A stretch of 40,934 nt of DNA, from assembly GCA_020852555.1 (NCBI GenBank), contig JADZAQ010000252.1, positions 1 through 40,934 of the forward strand. Reading direction: 5' to 3'. This stretch comes from Burkholderiales bacterium (GTDB lineage Bacteria; Pseudomonadota; Gammaproteobacteria; Burkholderiales; Casimicrobiaceae). The notes beneath the pieces are model-generated. The model saw nothing but the letters and a program-made list of their open reading frames with translations. It did no database searches and was not told where the DNA came from. Positions 8,043-20,940 of this stretch are shown one piece after another; within the stretch, counting starts at the first letter, position 1; every line of letters begins with the position of its first letter. The position numbers were made by a program, and so were the translations under genes.

Positions 8043-9111
8043 CCCGGCGGAACCCGAGCTGCTCGCGCAGTGCGTTGGGCAGGCGCGGCAGCAGCGAGCG
8101 CGGGATGAGGTAGGTCGAGAGGTTGAACAGGTCGAGGAACACGCGGTGCGCTTCGACGGTGCGCCGCAGGTAGTCCTGGCCGCTCGAGCCGCCGGTGCCG
8201 ATCTTCGCCCCGATCATCCGCTGCACCATCAGCACGTGCCGGTAGCGCCACAGCGACAGGTTCTCGTCGATCGTCACGAGCGCGGTCAGCAGCCGGAACG
8301 GGTTCTGCAGGATCGGCTCGTCGCGGTAGAGCATGATCATGAGCGCCGCGAGAAACGCCTCGTAGGACAGCCGGCGCTGCCCGGCCGCGCGGAGCGCCTC
8401 GTACCGCGCGGAGTCGAACACGCTCGCGAAGGTCTCGCGCGTGCGCGCGAACTCCTCGAGCTGCGCGCGCTGCGCCGCGGGCGCGAGCTGGGCCTTGCCC
8501 TCGATCGTGGCGCGGTCCTCGTCGAGCATGCGCGTGACGTTGGTGCGGTACTCCTGCCAGAAGTCGAACTGCGGGGACGCGACGAACGGCGTGCGTGCGA
8601 GCCACGCCTCGACCACGCCGAAGAGGCTGGGCGCGCGCTCGGCCGCGCCCACCGCCGGCCGGTCGGGCGCGTCGAGCGACGCCTCGTAGTCCGCCTCGTT
8701 GTAGCGCAGCCGCTGCGTGCGCGCGAGGCCGAGCTTGTTCTCGATGCTGCGGAACTGCGCGCTCTGGAAACCCGACGAGGGCGTGAGCAGGTTGCGGAAG
8801 TCGAGGAAGTCGAGCGGGGTCATCGTCTCGAGGACGTCGATCTGGTCGATCAGCACGCCCTGGATCTTCACGATCCGTTCGAGATGGTGCAGCGCGCGGC
8901 CGACGTCCTTCTCGGCCACCGCGGCACCGCCCATGAGGGCGAGCACCGCGTCGAGCTCGTGCAGGACCTGCTTGAACCACAGCTCGTAGGTCTGGTGGGT
9001 GACGATGAAGAGCAGTTCGTCGTGCGCCGGCGCCCCGTGCTTCGCGCTCTCCGGCTCCTGGCAGGCGAGCAGCTCGCGGAGCTTGAGGTACTTGCCGTAG
9101 GAAAGGCTCAT
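8035..9111 (-). CDS. kynA: Tryptophan 2,3-dioxygenase (long form)
   Basis: The 358-residue heme enzyme converts L-tryptophan to N-formylkynurenine, the first step of oxidative tryptophan breakdown. Recognised sites are THQTYELWFKQ with active-site H39, GFQSAQFR with substrate-carboxylate R121, WRYRHVLMVQRM with proximal heme ligand H292, and GTGGSSG (305-311). The C-terminal DLFNLSTYLIPR is characteristic. Most bacterial enzymes have about 280-300 residues; this one has extra length between about 135 and 245 and, in several motifs, resembles animal TDO more than the short bacterial type. It is the first gene of a six-gene operon, and its ATG at 9111 lies only 9 nt after a TATAAT hexamer, so its mRNA may be nearly leaderless. 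Confidence 0.93.
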   Translation of the reverse strand: MSLSYGKYLKLRELLACQEPESAKHGAPAHDELLFIVTHQTYELWFKQVLHELDAVLALMGGAAVAEKDVGRALHHLERIVKIQGVLIDQIDVLETMTPLDFLDFRNLLTPSSGFQSAQFRSIENKLGLARTQRLRYNEADYEASLDAPDRPAVGAAERAPSLFGVVEAWLARTPFVASPQFDFWQEYRTNVTRMLDEDRATIEGKAQLAPAAQRAQLEEFARTRETFASVFDSARYEALRAAGQRRLSYEAFLAALMIMLYRDEPILQNPFRLLTALVTIDENLSLWRYRHVLMVQRMIGAKIGTGGSSGQDYLRRTVEAHRVFLDLFNLSTYLIPRSLLPRLPNALREQLGFRRDA

Positions 9112-9120
9112 GGCGCGAGG

Positions 9121-9126
9121 ATTATA
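9121..9126 (-). promoter_or_regulatory. Candidate -10 box for the kynA operon
   Basis: On the minus strand the hexamer is a perfect TATAAT. Its 3' end is 9 nt before the kynA ATG, so transcription would start about 2-3 nt before the start codon. No good -35 is seen at 16-18 nt; that stretch falls in the loop and stem of the atp terminator. Without a -35 this is only a candidate. Confidence 0.45.
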
Positions 9127-9130
9127 GAAA

Positions 9131-9158
9131 CAAAAAAGGCGGCCCTTCGGCCGCCTTT
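9131..9158 (-). terminator. Rho-independent terminator of the atp operon
   Basis: AAAGGCGGCC and GGCCGCCTTT form a perfect 10-bp stem around a 4-nt loop (9145-9148). Read on the minus strand, the hairpin is followed by a run of T residues (9137-9132). It starts 17 nt after the atpC stop codon, exactly where the operon should end, and separates atp from the kynA operon. Confidence 0.92.
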
Positions 9159-9175
9159 CCGGGCGCGCGGTGCGG

Positions 9176-9595
9176 CTACTTCTTGCGCAGCTTCCGGATC
9201 GCCGCGAGCTGCGCGGCCAGCGACGCGATCTCGCTCTCGACGGTCGCCAGCTCCTGCTTGCCCTGCGCGCTGCGCTTCGCTTCCTCGGCGCGCTTGAGCG
9301 CTTCCTGCGCCCGCGCCTCGTCCAGGTCCTGCGCCCGGATCGCGGTGTCGGCGAGCACGGTCACGACCTTGGGCTGCACCTCGAGCACGCCGCCCGCGAC
9401 GAAGACGAGCTGCTCCTCGCCGCCGCCGGCCGGCTTGATGCGCACCTCGCCCGGCTTGATGCGGGTGATGAGGGGCGTGTGCTGAGGGTAGATGCCGAGC
9501 TCCCCGACCTCGCCGGGGAGCACGACGAACTCCGCCTCGCCCGAGAAGATCGCTTCCTCGGCGCTCACCACGTCCACATGGATCGTATTCGCCAT
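9176..9595 (-). CDS. atpC: ATP synthase F1 subunit epsilon
   Basis: The 139-residue subunit forms part of the rotating central stalk of the F1Fo ATP synthase and regulates ATP hydrolysis. The N-terminal beta-sandwich ([33 protein letters not shown]) and the C-terminal pair of helices rich in Ala, Glu and Arg (about 85-139) match the family and its usual length. It is the last gene of the operon, 33 nt after atpD and directly before the terminator. Confidence 0.97.
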   Translation of the reverse strand: MANTIHVDVVSAEEAIFSGEAEFVVLPGEVGELGIYPQHTPLITRIKPGEVRIKPAGGGEEQLVFVAGGVLEVQPKVVTVLADTAIRAQDLDEARAQEALKRAEEAKRSAQGKQELATVESEIASLAAQLAAIRKLRKK

Positions 9596-9628
9596 CGTCT
9601 CTCCGACCCTCGCCCGCGGATCGTCCGG

Positions 9629-11074
<1,446 letters not shown>

Positions 11075-11075
11075 T

Positions 11076-11149
11076 CACAAAGAGACGCAGAGACACGGAG
11101 AAAAGATTTACCGCAAGGCTCTTGCTCGGCGCCTCTGCGTCTCCTTGTG
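11076..11149. repeat. Hairpin repeat family, copy A (atpG-atpD gap)
   Basis: An inverted repeat with 25-nt arms at 11076-11100 and 11125-11149. The left arm begins CACAAAGAGACGCAGAGAC; the reverse complement of the right arm begins CACAAGGAGACGCAGAGGC. The 24-nt centre is unrelated to the arms. It belongs to the same family as the copies at 11176, 13808, 17252 and 17353. Confidence 0.85.
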
Positions 11150-11175
11150 TAAATGAATGTCACGTCAAAGACGTT

Positions 11176-11234
11176 CACAAAGAGGCACCGAGACGCAGAG
11201 AGGGACTTTCTCGGTGTCTCTGCGTCTCTTTGTG
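11176..11234. repeat. Hairpin repeat family, copy B (atpG-atpD gap)
   Basis: Arms at 11176-11200 (CACAAAGAGGCACCGAGACG...) and 11210-11234 (ending CTGCGTCTCTTTGTG), with a 9-nt loop. It starts 26 nt after copy A in the same orientation. Together A and B fill most of the gap between atpG and atpD. Confidence 0.85.
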
Positions 11235-11245
11235 GAAATGGATCC

Positions 11246-12136
11246 TCACACCGCCGCCGCCCCGCCGACGATCTCCGACAGTTCCTTGGTGATCGCCGCC
11301 TGCCGCGACTTGTTGTAGATGAGCTGCAGCTCGCTGATGATCTTGCCGGCGTTGTCCGACGCCGCCTTCATCGCCACCATCCGCGCCGACTGCTCCGAGG
11401 CCATGTTCTCGTTGACCATCTGGAACACCGCACCCTCGAGGTAGCGCCGCATCATCCCGTCCAGGAGCTCGCGCGCGTCGGGCTCGTAGATGTAGTCCCA
11501 GGTGCCTTCGCCGATGTCGGCCTTGCGCATCTCGCCGCTCGCGGCGCGGAACTGGTGCGGAATGGGCACGATCCGGCCCTGCCGCGGCTCCTGCTTCATC
11601 GTGTTGATGAACGTCGTGTAGAAGACGTGGACCTCGTCGACGTTGCCGGCCATGTACTCGTCGATCAGCGTTTTCACCGGTCCCACGAGGCGATCGAGCC
11701 GCGGGCGGTCGCCCAACTGCACGACGCTGGCGACGATGTTGCCGCCCATCCGCTGCAGGAAACCCTGCCCCTTGTTGCCGATCGCGACGTAGTCGACCTC
11801 GATTCCTCGCGCGGTCCAGTCCTTGTGCGCCTGGAGCACGGTCCGCAGGATGTTCGTGTTGAGGCCGCCGCACAGTCCCTTGTCGGTGGTCACCACGATC
11901 GCGCCCACGCGCCGCACCTTCTCGCGGCGCACCAGGAACGGGTGGCGATACTCGGTGTTCGCCCGCGCGATGTGCATGACGATGTTGAACACCTTCTCCA
12001 TGTACGGACGCGAGGCGCGCATGCGGTCCTGGGCCTTCTTCATCTTCGAGGCCGCGACCATCTCCATCGCCTTGGTGATCTTGCGCGTGCTCTGCACGCT
12101 CTTGATCTTGTTCCGGATTTCCTTCGATCCCGCCAT
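11246..12136 (-). CDS. atpG: ATP synthase F1 subunit gamma
   Basis: The 296-residue central rotor shaft of F1 has the N-terminal coiled-coil helix [19 protein letters not shown] and [11 protein letters not shown], the GLCGGLN loop of the globular domain (around 90), and the C-terminal helix with [18 protein letters not shown] and [17 protein letters not shown], the standard ending. The length is normal. It is separated from atpA by 105 nt that contain a TGATCC tandem repeat. Confidence 0.98.
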   Translation of the reverse strand: MAGSKEIRNKIKSVQSTRKITKAMEMVAASKMKKAQDRMRASRPYMEKVFNIVMHIARANTEYRHPFLVRREKVRRVGAIVVTTDKGLCGGLNTNILRTVLQAHKDWTARGIEVDYVAIGNKGQGFLQRMGGNIVASVVQLGDRPRLDRLVGPVKTLIDEYMAGNVDEVHVFYTTFINTMKQEPRQGRIVPIPHQFRAASGEMRKADIGEGTWDYIYEPDARELLDGMMRRYLEGAVFQMVNENMASEQSARMVAMKAASDNAGKIISELQLIYNKSRQAAITKELSEIVGGAAAV

Positions 12137-12201
12137 CGCTATGTCCGCTTCGCTCTATCCGAGTCCGGCGCTCAATGCGCCGCCACCGAAACGCCGACGC
12201 C

Positions 12202-12245
12202 TCTGATCCCGGATTCCTGATCCCTGATCCCTGATGCCCGATCAG
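12202..12245. repeat. Short tandem repeat CTGATCC (atpA-atpG gap)
   Basis: Copies of CTGATCC(C) begin at 12203, 12217 and 12224, with a degenerate CTGATGCC at 12231. The array overlaps the last codons of atpA on the minus strand and fills the first part of the intergenic gap. It is unrelated in sequence to the hairpin repeat family. Confidence 0.7.
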
Positions 12246-13783
12246 TAGGTTCCGGTCTTCTTGAAGTCCTCGATCGCCGCGGCGAGCGCCTTCTCGTCGT
12301 CGGCGGGCAGGTCGAGCGTCTTGGCGATCTTGTCCATGATCGCCGCGTACTTCGTCTTCATGAACTGGCGCAGCGCGCTCTCGAAGGCGAGCGCCTTCTC
12401 GACCGGCACGTCGTCGTAGTAGCCACGGTTCACGCCGAAGAGCGTCAGCGCCTCGTCGGCGACCGACAGCGGCGAGTACTGCGGCTGCTTCATGAGCTCG
12501 GTGACCATGCGGCCACGGTCGAGCTGCTTCCTGGTGGCCTCGTCCAGGTCGGAAGCGAACTGCGCGAAGGCGGCAAGCTCGCGGTACTGCGCGAGCGCCA
12601 GGCGCACGCCGCCACCCAGCTTCTTGATGACCTTGGTCTGCGCGTCGCCGCCCACCCGCGACACCGAGATGCCGGCGTTGATCGCCGGCCGGATGCCGGC
12701 GTTGAAGAGGTCGGTTTCGAGGAAGATCTGGCCGTCGGTGATCGAGATCACGTTGGTCGGCACGAACGCGGTCACGTCGCCCGCCTGCGTCTCGATGATC
12801 GGCAGCGCGGTGAGCGAGCCGGTCTTGCCCTTGACCTCGCCCTTGGTGAACCGCTCGACGTAGCCGGTGTTCACGCGCGCCGCCCGCTCGAGCAGGCGCG
12901 AGTGGAGATAGAACACGTCGCCCGGGTACGCTTCGCGGCCCGGCGGCCGGCGCAGCAGCAACGACACCTGGCGGTACGCCCACGCCTGCTTGGTCAAGTC
13001 GTCGTAGATGATGAGCGCGTCCTGCCCGCGATCGCGGAAGTACTCGCCCATCGTGCAGCCCGAGTACGGCGCGATGTACTGCAGCGCGGCCGAATCCGAT
13101 GCCGCGGCGGCAACGACGATGGTGTAGTCCATCGCGCCGTGCTCGGTCAATTTGGTCACCACGTTCTTGATCGACGACGCCTTCTGGCCGATCGCGACGT
13201 AGACGCAGATGAGGTCCTTGCCCTTCTGGTTGATGATCGTGTCGATCGCCACGGCGGTCTTGCCGGTCTGGCGGTCACCGATGATCAGCTCGCGCTGGCC
13301 ACGGCCGATCGGCACCATGGCGTCGATCGACTTCAACCCGGTCTGCACCGGCTGGTTCACCTTCTGGCGGTCGATCACGCCCGGGGCGACCTTCTCGATC
13401 ACGTCGCGCTGCTTCGCGTTGACGGAGCCCTTGCCGTCGATCGGGCGGCCGAGCGAGTCGACCACGCGCCCGATGAGCTCGGGGCCGACCGGCACGTCGA
13501 GGATGCGGCCGGTGCACTTCACCGTCTGGCCCTCGGTGATGTGCTCGTAGGCGCCCAGGATCACGGCGCCGACCGAGTCGCGCTCGAGGTTGAGCGCGAG
13601 CCCGAAGGTATTGCCGGGGAATTCGAGCATCTCGCCTTGCATAACCGACGACAGCCCGTGGATGCGGCAGATGCCGTCGGAGATCGAGACGACCGTGCCT
13701 TGCGTCTTGACCTCGGCGCCGGCATCGAGGTGCTGGATCTTGGCCTTGATCAGTTCGGAAATTTCGGACGGATTGAGCTGCAT
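12242..13783 (-). CDS. atpA: ATP synthase F1 subunit alpha
   Basis: This 513-residue non-catalytic nucleotide-binding subunit is present in three copies per complex. The N-terminal [13 protein letters not shown] segment binds delta; the P-loop GDRQTGKT is at 169-176; the Walker B-like [16 protein letters not shown] and the [20 protein letters not shown] signature follow. The length equals the usual 513. It follows atpH after a 108-nt gap containing a hairpin repeat. Confidence 0.98.
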   Translation of the reverse strand: MQLNPSEISELIKAKIQHLDAGAEVKTQGTVVSISDGICRIHGLSSVMQGEMLEFPGNTFGLALNLERDSVGAVILGAYEHITEGQTVKCTGRILDVPVGPELIGRVVDSLGRPIDGKGSVNAKQRDVIEKVAPGVIDRQKVNQPVQTGLKSIDAMVPIGRGQRELIIGDRQTGKTAVAIDTIINQKGKDLICVYVAIGQKASSIKNVVTKLTEHGAMDYTIVVAAAASDSAALQYIAPYSGCTMGEYFRDRGQDALIIYDDLTKQAWAYRQVSLLLRRPPGREAYPGDVFYLHSRLLERAARVNTGYVERFTKGEVKGKTGSLTALPIIETQAGDVTAFVPTNVISITDGQIFLETDLFNAGIRPAINAGISVSRVGGDAQTKVIKKLGGGVRLALAQYRELAAFAQFASDLDEATRKQLDRGRMVTELMKQPQYSPLSVADEALTLFGVNRGYYDDVPVEKALAFESALRQFMKTKYAAIMDKIAKTLDLPADDEKALAAAIEDFKKTGTY

Positions 13784-13807
13784 GGCTTATCTCGCTAGAG
13801 GTTCATT

Positions 13808-13866
13808 CACAAAGAGACACGGGAACGCCGGGACGCGCACGCCTCGGCACCTCAGCGTCTCGTTGC
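13808..13866. repeat. Hairpin repeat family, copy C, degenerate (atpH-atpA gap)
   Basis: The left part starts CACAAAGAGACACGGGAACG and the right part ends CAGCGTCTCGTTG. The outer arms still pair (GAGAC with GTCTC) but inner pairing is weaker than in copies A, D and E. It lies 24 nt upstream of the atpA start on the transcribed minus strand. Confidence 0.65.
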
Positions 13867-13891
13867 AAGGAGTGATGCATCGTGCGGCAAC

Positions 13892-14428
13892 TCACGCCCG
13901 CAGCTGCGTCGTCATCGCGCGCAGCTGCTCCGCGACGGTGCCGTCGATCACGTTGTCGCCCACCGTGATCCGGGCGCCACCGATGAGTTCGGGCTTGACC
14001 ACGACGTCCGCCTCGACCTTGCGCTTGAAGCGGCGCTCGAGTGCGGCGGTCAGCTCGGCGAGCTCGTTGCCCTCGAACGGGAATGCCGTCTCGATCGTGG
14101 CCTTGGCGACACCGTCGGCGTCGTCCTTCAACGCCTCGAAGAGCGACGAGATCACCGGCATCAGCGCGATGCGGTCGGCGTCGACGAGCACGCGCACGAA
14201 GTTCCGCCCCTCGGCATTGAGGCGGTCGCCGGCGATCGACAGCAACAGCGACGATTTCGCCGACGCGTCGAGGGTCGGATTGTCGAGCGCCGCGGTCATC
14301 TGCGGGTCGGCGACGATGCCGCTCGCGAGCTTCAACATCTGCGACCACGCCGGCAGCGCGTTCTGATCGCGCGCCAGCGTGAACGCGGCTTCGGCATACG
14401 GCCTGGCAATGGTGGTGAGTTCGGCCAC
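13892..14428 (-). CDS. atpH: ATP synthase F1 subunit delta
   Basis: The 178-residue peripheral-stalk subunit joins subunit b to the top of F1. It opens with ELTTIARPYAEAAFTLA, the canonical delta start, and ends with the conserved two-stranded region KPELIGGARITVGDNVIDGT, followed by RLRAMTTQLRA-like residues. The length is typical. It starts 4 nt after the atpF stop. Confidence 0.97.
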   Translation of the reverse strand: MAELTTIARPYAEAAFTLARDQNALPAWSQMLKLASGIVADPQMTAALDNPTLDASAKSSLLLSIAGDRLNAEGRNFVRVLVDADRIALMPVISSLFEALKDDADGVAKATIETAFPFEGNELAELTAALERRFKRKVEADVVVKPELIGGARITVGDNVIDGTVAEQLRAMTTQLRA

Positions 14429-14432
14429 GGCG

Positions 14433-14903
14433 TTACAGCTCGCTCTTCAACTGCGCGAGGAGTTGTGCGTGCACGTTGCGGTCGACGTCGCGCTTCAGGA
14501 TCTGCGTGGCGCCCGCCACCGCGAGGTCGGCGACCGAGTCGCGAAGCTGCTCGCGGGCGCGCGCCACCTCCTGCTCGATCTCGGCCTTGGCGGCGGCCAC
14601 GATGCGGTCCGCCTCGGCCTTGGCATCGACCTTGGCCTGGTCGATCGCGTCGGCCTTGTACTTTTCCCCGATGGCGACGATCTCCGCCGATTTGGCCTTC
14701 GCCTCGGCGATGATCTCCGCTTCCCGCTTCTGGGCGCTGGCGAGTTCCTTGCGGCCCTGCTCGCCGGCGGCGAGGCCATCGGCGATCTGCTTCTGACGCG
14801 TCTCGATCGCCTTCATCAGCGGCGGCCAGATGAAGCGCGCGCAGAACCAGATGAAGGCCGCGAACGCCACCGCCTGCATGATCAGGGTCAGGTTGATATT
14901 CAT
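14433..14903 (-). CDS. atpF: ATP synthase Fo subunit b
   Basis: The 156-residue stator subunit has one N-terminal membrane helix ([20 protein letters not shown], about residues 3-22) followed by [14 protein letters not shown] and a long charged coiled coil rich in Ala, Glu, Lys and Arg. Length and layout match proteobacterial AtpF. It starts 34 nt after the atpE stop. Confidence 0.97.
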   Translation of the reverse strand: MNINLTLIMQAVAFAAFIWFCARFIWPPLMKAIETRQKQIADGLAAGEQGRKELASAQKREAEIIAEAKAKSAEIVAIGEKYKADAIDQAKVDAKAEADRIVAAAKAEIEQEVARAREQLRDSVADLAVAGATQILKRDVDRNVHAQLLAQLKSEL

Positions 14904-14937
14904 GACTGCCCTCGTGTGGGGTGGAGACTACCGCGCC

Positions 14938-16071
<1,134 letters not shown>

Positions 16072-16470
16072 TCAGTTGCGATCGAGCAGGGCCAGGCGGA
16101 ACAGCAACACCGTGATCACGAACGTGGCGAAGAACGCCACCGGGACGATCGCCTTGTAGGTCGCGAGGATCACCGCGAGCTGCCCGACGATCACGAGGAT
16201 CTTGAATGCTTCGGCCCGGATGAGCGCAGCGACCGTGCCGCCGCCCGACACCGGCCGGGATAGCGTGTAGACGACCGTGAACACCACGATCGCCGACACG
16301 TTGACGATCCCGCCCAGCGCCGCCGACAGCGCCGCATGGCCCCCGCCCCATCCCCACGCCAACGCCGCACCGGCCAACGTGACGACCGCCTGCCATTTGA
16401 GGACGCGACGGATCGTCGGGGTCGACAGGGGCGCCGGGGTGCGCCTGGGACTGGCGCGCGTTTCTTGCAT
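16072..16470 (-). CDS. atpI: ATP synthase subunit I
   Basis: This small hydrophobic protein of about 132 residues has four predicted membrane helices (from about residue 22 onward) and sits first in the operon, the normal place of AtpI, which assists c-ring assembly. The motif [14 protein letters not shown] and [15 protein letters not shown] fit the family. Two starts are possible: ATG at 16470 and GTG at 16479, three codons upstream. The ATG is preferred because GAAGG lies just upstream, though the spacing is short. Sequence conservation in this family is weak, so position in the operon is the strongest evidence. Confidence 0.9.
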   Translation of the reverse strand: MQETRASPRRTPAPLSTPTIRRVLKWQAVVTLAGAALAWGWGGGHAALSAALGGIVNVSAIVVFTVVYTLSRPVSGGGTVAALIRAEAFKILVIVGQLAVILATYKAIVPVAFFATFVITVLLFRLALLDRN

Positions 16471-16512
16471 AGCCTTCACGCCGCGCGCTCGAGCAACGAA
16501 GCAAACTTTCGG

Positions 16513-16542
16513 ATTCTAACTGGTTCGCGGGTCGCCCGGCAA
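16513..16542 (-). promoter_or_regulatory. Candidate sigma70-type promoter of the atp operon
   Basis: On the minus strand, TTGCCG (16542-16537) and TAGAAT (16518-16513) are separated by 18 nt. Transcription would start near 16506, about 36 nt before atpI. It is the best-placed promoter-like pair upstream of the operon in an otherwise GC-rich stretch. Confidence 0.6.
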
Positions 16543-16736
16543 TCGAATGTTGCAGCGCAGCGTCGCACGCTCGTTCGGTACCGCATGGCACGCCGGCGGC
16601 GTGGCGGCCCGCTTCGCACGGCCACGGGGCGAGGCGCGACCCGGCCAGGGCGTCGGTCCGGGCCCGGGGCGGGCCGCCGACTCGTGCTAGCCTTGACGGT
16701 TTCGGTTGCAATCACCGCATTTTTCAGGGAGACACC

Positions 16737-17243
16737 ATGACGATCAAGGTCGGCGACAGGCTGCCCGAGGGCACGCTGTCGGAATTCATCGAAGTCGAGG
16801 GCAACGGCTGCAGCGTCGGGCCCAATACGTTCCAGGTCGCCGACCTCGCGAAGGGCAAGAAGATCGTGATCTTCGGCCTGCCCGGCGCCTACACGCCCAC
16901 CTGCTCGGCCAAGCACGTGCCCTCGTATCTCGCCAATTACGACAAGCTGAAGGCGAAGGGCGTCGATGCGATCTACTGCATGGCGGTCAACGACGCGTTC
17001 GTGATGGGCGCCTGGGGTCGCGACCAGATGGCCGGCGGCAAGGTCCACATGATGGCCGACGGCAGCGCCGAGTACGCGAAGAAGCTCGGCCTCGAGTTCG
17101 ACCTCACCGCGCGCGGCATGGGCATGCGCTGCCAGCGCTTCTCGATGCTCGTCGACGACGGCGTCGTCAAGGCGCTCAACGTCGAGGCGCCGGGGAAGTA
17201 CGAGGTCTCCGACGCCGACACGATGGTCAAGCAACTGGGCTGA
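16737..17243 (+). CDS. Peroxiredoxin (Prx5-like, redoxin family)
   Basis: The 168-residue thiol peroxidase reduces H2O2 and organic hydroperoxides. The active-site loop reads PGAYTPTCS with T53 and peroxidatic C56; the conserved arginine lies in MGMRCQRFSML, where an additional cysteine might act in resolution. GLPGAYTPTCSAKHVPSY and AVNDAFVMGAWG are hallmarks of the Prx5 subfamily, which is often glutathione- or glutaredoxin-linked. AGGGAGA precedes the ATG. It is divergent from the atp operon, and two hairpin repeats follow its stop, between it and the convergent livF. Confidence 0.94.
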   Translation: MTIKVGDRLPEGTLSEFIEVEGNGCSVGPNTFQVADLAKGKKIVIFGLPGAYTPTCSAKHVPSYLANYDKLKAKGVDAIYCMAVNDAFVMGAWGRDQMAGGKVHMMADGSAEYAKKLGLEFDLTARGMGMRCQRFSMLVDDGVVKALNVEAPGKYEVSDADTMVKQLG

Positions 17244-17251
17244 GCGCGCCT

Positions 17252-17316
17252 CACAAAGAGACGCCGAGACGCAGCGAGAGGCTCGTCTTTCTCGGCGCCT
17301 CTGCGCCTCCTCTGAA
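17252..17316. repeat. Hairpin repeat family, copy D
   Basis: The 65-nt element starts CACAAAGAGACGCCGAGACG and folds on its right part (CTCGGCGCCTCTGCGCCTCC). By eye it differs from copy E at only three positions over 65 nt and lies exactly 101 nt before it in the same orientation, so the two look like a recent local duplication. Confidence 0.9.
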
Positions 17317-17352
17317 GCGATTCTTGGCAAACCAACGGCCCGGAGAGCACGT

Positions 17353-17417
17353 CACAAAGAGACGCCGAGACGCAGAGAGAGGCTCGTCTTTCTCGGCGCC
17401 TCTGCGTCTCCTGTGAA
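17353..17417. repeat. Hairpin repeat family, copy E
   Basis: The left arm starts CACAAAGAGACGCCGAGACG and the right arm contains CTCGGCGCCTCTGCGTCTCC. It is the near-twin of copy D. Copies D and E occupy the convergent gap between the peroxiredoxin and livF genes (17244-17452), where a bidirectional stem-loop could also limit read-through; no T-run follows. Confidence 0.9.
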
Positions 17418-17452
17418 ACGCCCTTGACGCTCGGGCCGGCGCGACAGCGCCC

Positions 17453-18151
17453 CTACACCCCGAGATAACGCTGCAGGATCTCCGGCTGCGCCTTCAGTTG
17501 TGCCGCCGGGCCCTCGTGCGCGATGTGCCCGTTGTTGATGATGTACACGCGGCTCGCCAGCGCCAGCGTCGCCGCGATGTTCTGCTCGACGAGAACGATC
17601 GTCTGCCCGGCTTGCGCGAGTTCGCGACAGGCGCGCACGAGACCCTGCACGATCACCGGCGCCAGCCCCTCGAAAGGTTCGTCGAGAAGGATGATCTTCG
17701 GGTCGCGCACCAGTGCGCGGGCGATCGCGAGCATCTGCTGTTCGCCACCGGAGAGGTCGGTGCCGCGACTCGTGCGCCGCTCCTTGAGCCGCGGAAACAT
17801 CGCATAGATGCGGTCCAGCGGCCACCTGTTCTCGGCGGTGAGGCCGGCCAGGATGATGTTCTCCTCGACGTTGAGGCTCCCGAAAATGCGGCGATCCTCG
17901 TGGACGAGCTGCATCCCGGCGCGGGCGATGCCGTGCGCCTTCTTGCTGGCGACATCGACGCCTTCGAGCTTGACGCTGCCGGACCGGGGCTTGACCACGC
18001 CCATGAGCGTCTTCAGGGTCGTCGACTTCCCGGCGCCGTTGCGCCCGAGGAGCGCCACGACCTCGTTCTTCTCGACGTGCAGCGCGACGTCGAACAGGAT
18101 GTGACTGTCGCCGTAATAGCTGTTCAGCCCGGAGACTTCGAGCAGGCTCAT
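17453..18151 (-). CDS. livF: Branched-chain amino acid-type ABC transporter ATPase
   Basis: This 232-residue ATPase has Walker A GRNGAGKST (36-44), signature LSGGEQQM, Walker B IILLDEPFEGLAP and an H-loop before the usual LivF ending HIAHEGPAAQLKAQPEI. Residues SGLNSYYGDSHILFDV at the N-terminus are typical of LivF. It pairs with the LivG domain of the upstream fusion protein to power a Liv-type importer for hydrophobic amino acids or related amides and acids. It starts 70 nt after the fusion gene and is the last gene of the livK-livH-livMG-livF set. Confidence 0.95.
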   Translation of the reverse strand: MSLLEVSGLNSYYGDSHILFDVALHVEKNEVVALLGRNGAGKSTTLKTLMGVVKPRSGSVKLEGVDVASKKAHGIARAGMQLVHEDRRIFGSLNVEENIILAGLTAENRWPLDRIYAMFPRLKERRTSRGTDLSGGEQQMLAIARALVRDPKIILLDEPFEGLAPVIVQGLVRACRELAQAGQTIVLVEQNIAATLALASRVYIINNGHIAHEGPAAQLKAQPEILQRYLGV

Positions 18152-18221
18152 CGATGCTCCCTGGGGCCCGCGGCCCGCCTCTTCGAGAGGGAATGCGCCG
18201 CTTCGGACGGCCGGGCGCGTC

Positions 18222-20051
<1,830 letters not shown>

Positions 20052-20064
20052 CGCAGGTGCGCCC

Positions 20065-20940
20065 TTATTCGCGACCGGCCGTACCGAGCAGTCCGTACGG
20101 ACGGAGCACGAGCACGAGCGTCATCGCAACGAACAGCATCACGTAGGAATAGGCGGGGTCGACCATCGAGGTGAGGCTGATGATCTGGCCGGCGATCAGC
20201 CCGCCGAGCACCGCGCCGGGGAACGAGCCGACACCGCCGATGACCACGACGACGAAGGTCTGGATGAGAATCGCATCGCCGACGTCCGGAGCGATGGCGA
20301 CGACCGGTGCGTTGACGATGCCGGCGAAGCCCGCCGCCATGGCGCCGATGCCGAACACCAGCATGAACACTCTCTGGATGTTGATCCCGAGCGAGTCGAC
20401 CATCATCGTGTCCTCGATGCCGGCGCGCACGATCATGCCGATTCGCGTGCGGTAAAGGACGAAATACAGCACGAGCAGCGCCGCGGCCACGATGCCGAGC
20501 AGCGCCAGCCGGTACGTCGGATAGACCATGAACCCCAACGGCGTGATGCCGGCGAGCATCGATGGAGCGGGCACCGTCTTCGACAGGCTGCCGAAGAAGA
20601 AGCGTACCGTTTCGACGAAGACGATGCCCAGGCCGAAGGTGACCAGGAGCTGATCTTCGGGCGGTCGCGCGTAGAAGTGGCGGATGATGAGCCGCTCGGT
20701 CACGATGCCCACCAGCATCACGAAGAGCGACCCCGCGATGACCGCGACGATGAACGATCCGGTCTGCGTATAGGCGACCCAACCGGCGTAGCCGCCCAGC
20801 ATGAACATCGCACCGTGCGCGAGGTTGAGCACGCCGAGCGTGCCGTAGATGATCGTGAGGCCCGATGAGATCAGCGCGAGCAGCGCGCCCAGCACCAGCC
20901 CGTTGAAACACTGCGAGATGAAGTTGCCCCAGCTGAGCAC
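20065..20940 (-). CDS. livH: Branched-chain amino acid-type ABC transporter permease LivH
   Basis: The 291-residue inner-membrane permease has about eight membrane helices. The family segments NGLVLGALLALISSGLTIIY near the N-terminus, LNLAHGAMFMLGGY, GIEDTMMVDSLGIN (coupling loop to the ATPase) and VVVIGGVGSFPGAVLGG are all present. It forms the translocation pore with the LivM half of the fusion protein. It follows the receptor gene after 161 nt that hold a strong hairpin. Confidence 0.95.
   Translation of the reverse strand: MLSWGNFISQCFNGLVLGALLALISSGLTIIYGTLGVLNLAHGAMFMLGGYAGWVAYTQTGSFIVAVIAGSLFVMLVGIVTERLIIRHFYARPPEDQLLVTFGLGIVFVETVRFFFGSLSKTVPAPSMLAGITPLGFMVYPTYRLALLGIVAAALLVLYFVLYRTRIGMIVRAGIEDTMMVDSLGINIQRVFMLVFGIGAMAAGFAGIVNAPVVAIAPDVGDAILIQTFVVVVIGGVGSFPGAVLGGLIAGQIISLTSMVDPAYSYVMLFVAMTLVLVLRPYGLLGTAGRE

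Noticed and set aside
11175..12983. 602-residue frame across atpG and atpA on the minus strand
   Set aside because: It reads both genes in a wrong frame and crosses the repeat gap; no conserved sequence.
16693..16710. Promoter of the peroxiredoxin gene with TTGACG as -35
   Set aside because: No acceptable -10 hexamer occurs at 16-18 nt, so it was not listed.
17252..17417. Classical terminator pair between the peroxiredoxin and livF genes
   Set aside because: The stems are followed by no T-run on either strand and belong to a dispersed repeat family; a terminating effect is possible but not the best description.
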